Position numbers and translations under genes: made by a program
Notes under the pieces: model-generated
What the model saw: only the letters and a program-made list of their open reading frames with translations
Database searches by the model: none
What the model was told of the DNA's origin: nothing
Source: Thermus sp. CCB_US3_UF1
GTDB lineage: Bacteria; Deinococcota; Deinococci; Deinococcales; Thermaceae
Length of the DNA stretch: 64,000 bases
NCBI RefSeq assembly: GCF_000236585.1
Contig: NC_017278.1
Location: 744,001-808,000 of the forward strand
Direction: 5' to 3'
Part shown: positions 62,260 through 64,000 of the stretch, piece by piece
How positions within the stretch are numbered: position 1 is the first letter of the stretch
How the letters are laid out: each line of letters opens with the position of its first letter

Positions 62260-63150
62260 ATGCTCACCCCTTTTCCCTTGGGCCGTCCGGCCCGGATGGC
62301 GGTCCTGGCCTCGGGCCGCGGCAGCAACCTGGAGGCCCTCCTTGAGGCTTTTCCCCCAGGCCACCCCCTGGGGGAGGTGGTCCTGGTCCTCTCGGATAAC
62401 CCAAGCGCCCAGGCCCTGGAGCGGGCCAGGCGGCGCGGGGTGGAGGCCTTGGCCCTTCCCTGGCGGGGCCGGCGGGCCTTTGAGGCCGAGGCCCTGGCCC
62501 ACCTCGAGGCCCGGGGCGTGGACCTGGTCCTCCTGGCGGGCTTCATGCGCCTCCTCTCCCCGGGCTTCGTGGAGCCCTGGTATGGCCGCCTCCTCAACAT
62601 CCACCCCTCTTTGCTCCCCGCCTACCCTGGCCTCCACGTGCACCGCCGGGTCCTGGAGGCCGGGGAGAGGGAAACGGGCTCCACCGTGCACTTCGTGGAC
62701 CAGGGCATGGATACCGGGCCCATCCTCCTCCAAGGTCGCCTGCCCGTCCTGCCCGGGGATACCCCAGAAACCCTGGAGCGGCGGGTCCTTTTTCTGGAAC
62801 ACCGCCTCTACCCAAGGGCGGTGCGCCTCCTCCTCCTGGGCCTGGCCTTCCCCCCTTCCCCAGCCCTAAAGCCCCTCCTAGGGGAGGCCTTTCCCCTCTT
62901 CCAGGCCCTTCCCCCCCGGGAGAAGCCCCTCTACCTCCGGGCCCTGGCCCTCCTCCGCCGCTGGGGACAGGAGGCCTTGGCCCCCGCCCTCTTCCTGGGC
63001 CGGGCGGGGGAGATAGGCCGGGCGGCCTTCCTCGCCGCCCACCTCCTGGCCGAGGACCACCCGGCCCTGCGCCAGGAGCTCAAGGAGCTTCCCCTGGAGG
63101 TGCGCGCCCCGGCGGAGGCGGAGCTTGGGCGGGTAGAATCCTCTCCATGA
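62260..63150 (+). CDS. purN: phosphoribosylglycinamide formyltransferase with C-terminal extension
   Basis: PurN formylates GAR in purine synthesis. Residues 1-190 are a complete PurN domain: MAVLASGRGSNLEALLEAF, GFMRLLSPGFVEPWYGRLLNIHPSLLPAY (in part; catalytic Asn-His-Asp set) and HFVDQGMDTGPILLQ. Residues 195-296 form a helical extension not present in the roughly 190-200-residue standard enzyme. Its role is unknown. The end overlaps purD (ATGA). Confidence 0.92.
   Translation: MLTPFPLGRPARMAVLASGRGSNLEALLEAFPPGHPLGEVVLVLSDNPSAQALERARRRGVEALALPWRGRRAFEAEALAHLEARGVDLVLLAGFMRLLSPGFVEPWYGRLLNIHPSLLPAYPGLHVHRRVLEAGERETGSTVHFVDQGMDTGPILLQGRLPVLPGDTPETLERRVLFLEHRLYPRAVRLLLLGLAFPPSPALKPLLGEAFPLFQALPPREKPLYLRALALLRRWGQEALAPALFLGRAGEIGRAAFLAAHLLAEDHPALRQELKELPLEVRAPAEAELGRVESSP
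63134..63139 (+). promoter_or_regulatory. -10 box TAGAAT upstream of purD
   Basis: TAGAAT, 7-nt spacer CCTCTCC, then ATG 63147. The box is inside the purN end and is nearly identical to that of the 134-residue gene at 42866. It may give extra leaderless purD transcription. Confidence 0.5.
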
Positions 63151-64000
63151 AGGTGCTGGTGGTGGGTTCCGGGGGGCGGGAACACGCCCTCCTCTGGAAG
63201 GCGGCGCAAAGCCCCCTGGTGGAGCGGCTCTACGCCGCCCCCGGGAACGCGGGGATGGCGGCCCTGGCCGAGCTGGTCCCCTGGAGCGGGGACGTGGAGG
63301 CCCTGGCGGACTGGGCCCTGGCCGAAGGGGTGGACCTGACCCTGGTGGGGCCCGAGGCCCCCTTGGTGGAGGGGATCGCCGATGCCTTCTTGGAGCGGGG
63401 TCTAAGGATCTTTGGCCCTACCCAGAAGGCGGCCATGATCGAGGGCTCCAAGGCCTTCGCCAAGGGGCTCATGGAGCGCTACGGCATTCCCACCGCCCGC
63501 TTCCGGGTCTTCCAGGACCCCCTCTTGGCCCTGGAATACCTGGAGGCCGTGGGGGTGCCCATCGTGATCAAGGACTCCGGCCTGGCCGCGGGCAAGGGGG
63601 TTACCGTGGCCCTGGACCTTCACACCGCCAAGCAGGCGGTGCTGAACCTCCTCTCCGGGCCCGAGGGGGGGGAGGTGGTCATGGAGGAGTACCTGGAAGG
63701 GGAGGAGGCCACGGTCCTGGCCCTGACCGACGGGGAGACCATCCTCCCCCTCCTCCCCTCCCAGGACCACAAGCGCCTTTTGGACGGGGACCAGGGCCCC
63801 ATGACCGGGGGGATGGGGGCGGTGGCCCCCTACCCCATGGACGAGGCCACCCTCAAGCGGGTGGAAGAGGAGATCCTCAAGCCCCTCCTCCAGGGCCTGC
63901 GGGCCGAGGGGGTGGTCTACCGGGGTGTGGTCTACGCCGGGCTCATGCTCACCCGGGAGGGGCCCAAGGTCCTGGAGTTCAACGCCCGCTTTGGCGACCC
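63147..64000 (+). CDS. purD: phosphoribosylamine-glycine ligase, 3' end outside window
   Basis: PurD makes GAR from phosphoribosylamine and glycine. The 284 visible residues have KVLVVGSGGREHALLWK at the N-terminus, GPEAPLVEGIADAF, the ATP-grasp regions IKDSGLAAGKGVTVAL and EEYLEGEEATVLALTDG, and GMGAVAPYP. The frame stays open to the right edge at LEFNARFGDP. It is coupled to purN. Confidence 0.97.
   Translation, partial: MKVLVVGSGGREHALLWKAAQSPLVERLYAAPGNAGMAALAELVPWSGDVEALADWALAEGVDLTLVGPEAPLVEGIADAFLERGLRIFGPTQKAAMIEGSKAFAKGLMERYGIPTARFRVFQDPLLALEYLEAVGVPIVIKDSGLAAGKGVTVALDLHTAKQAVLNLLSGPEGGEVVMEEYLEGEEATVLALTDGETILPLLPSQDHKRLLDGDQGPMTGGMGAVAPYPMDEATLKRVEEEILKPLLQGLRAEGVVYRGVVYAGLMLTREGPKVLEFNARFGD

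Overview
The window is chromosomal DNA from a Thermus species. GC content is very high, third codon positions are almost all G or C, genes are packed with ATGA/GTGA overlaps, and the proteins (SigA, MDH, aspartate kinase with an in-frame beta subunit, PsrABC, MqnA/MqnE, PilC) read as close relatives of the T. thermophilus versions. I see no prophage, insertion sequence, CRISPR array, rRNA or tRNA.

Layout. 1-2.9 kb (minus): a secreted TPR protein, a WecG-type glycosyltransferase and a ComB-like phosphatase. 2.9-6.1 kb (plus): thiL-hisC-hisB-hisH. 6.1-9.8 kb (minus): a PfkB kinase, a PaaK-like ligase, purK and purE. 9.9-11.1 kb (plus): bicarbonate transporter sbtA with its PII partner sbtB. 11.1-12.5 kb (minus): a manganese (yybP-ykoY) riboswitch driving TerC and DedA membrane proteins. 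12.5-21.6 kb (plus): a MIP18 protein, malic enzyme, NurA-HerA and the glycine cleavage genes gcvT, gcvH, gcvPA, gcvPB. 21.6-30.5 kb (minus): a respiratory block with a Sud-like rhodanese, psrC, psrB, psrA, a TorD-type chaperone, a NarL-type response regulator, a soluble cysteine-containing histidine kinase, ribF, a Nudix hydrolase and a five-heme cytochrome. 30.6-37.1 kb: amidohydrolase, RNA ligase-like protein, DMT transporter, sigA, rsmC and ask. 37.1-45.7 kb (minus): mdh, dnaG (frame-shifted), a cyclase-AAA regulator, an unknown, a DUF1998 helicase and a GNAT. 45.7-52.2 kb: PIG-L deacetylase, scpB, tsaC, pilC, EVE protein, glcD and a diguanylate cyclase. 52.2-60 kb (minus): tyrA, aroF, VOC, YceI, mqnA, mqnE, a PIN-like protein, YqhA and a LacI regulator. 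60-64 kb (plus): plsY, FAH, MBL, purN and purD (runs off the end).

The main regulatory signals are these. (1) A Phe/Tyr attenuator precedes aroF-tyrA: TTGACA/TAAACT promoter, 21-residue leader peptide containing FGFYY, and four alternately pairing RNA arms. (2) A 14-bp motif, GGGWAANRTGTCCC, occurs upstream of the psr operon, the two-component operon and the five-heme cytochrome gene. It suggests a small sulfur-respiration regulon run by the adjacent kinase/regulator. (3) A large set of genes have a TAnnnT -10 box exactly 6 nt before the start codon, the signature of leaderless transcription; in several promoters the upstream gene's stop codon forms part of the -10 box.
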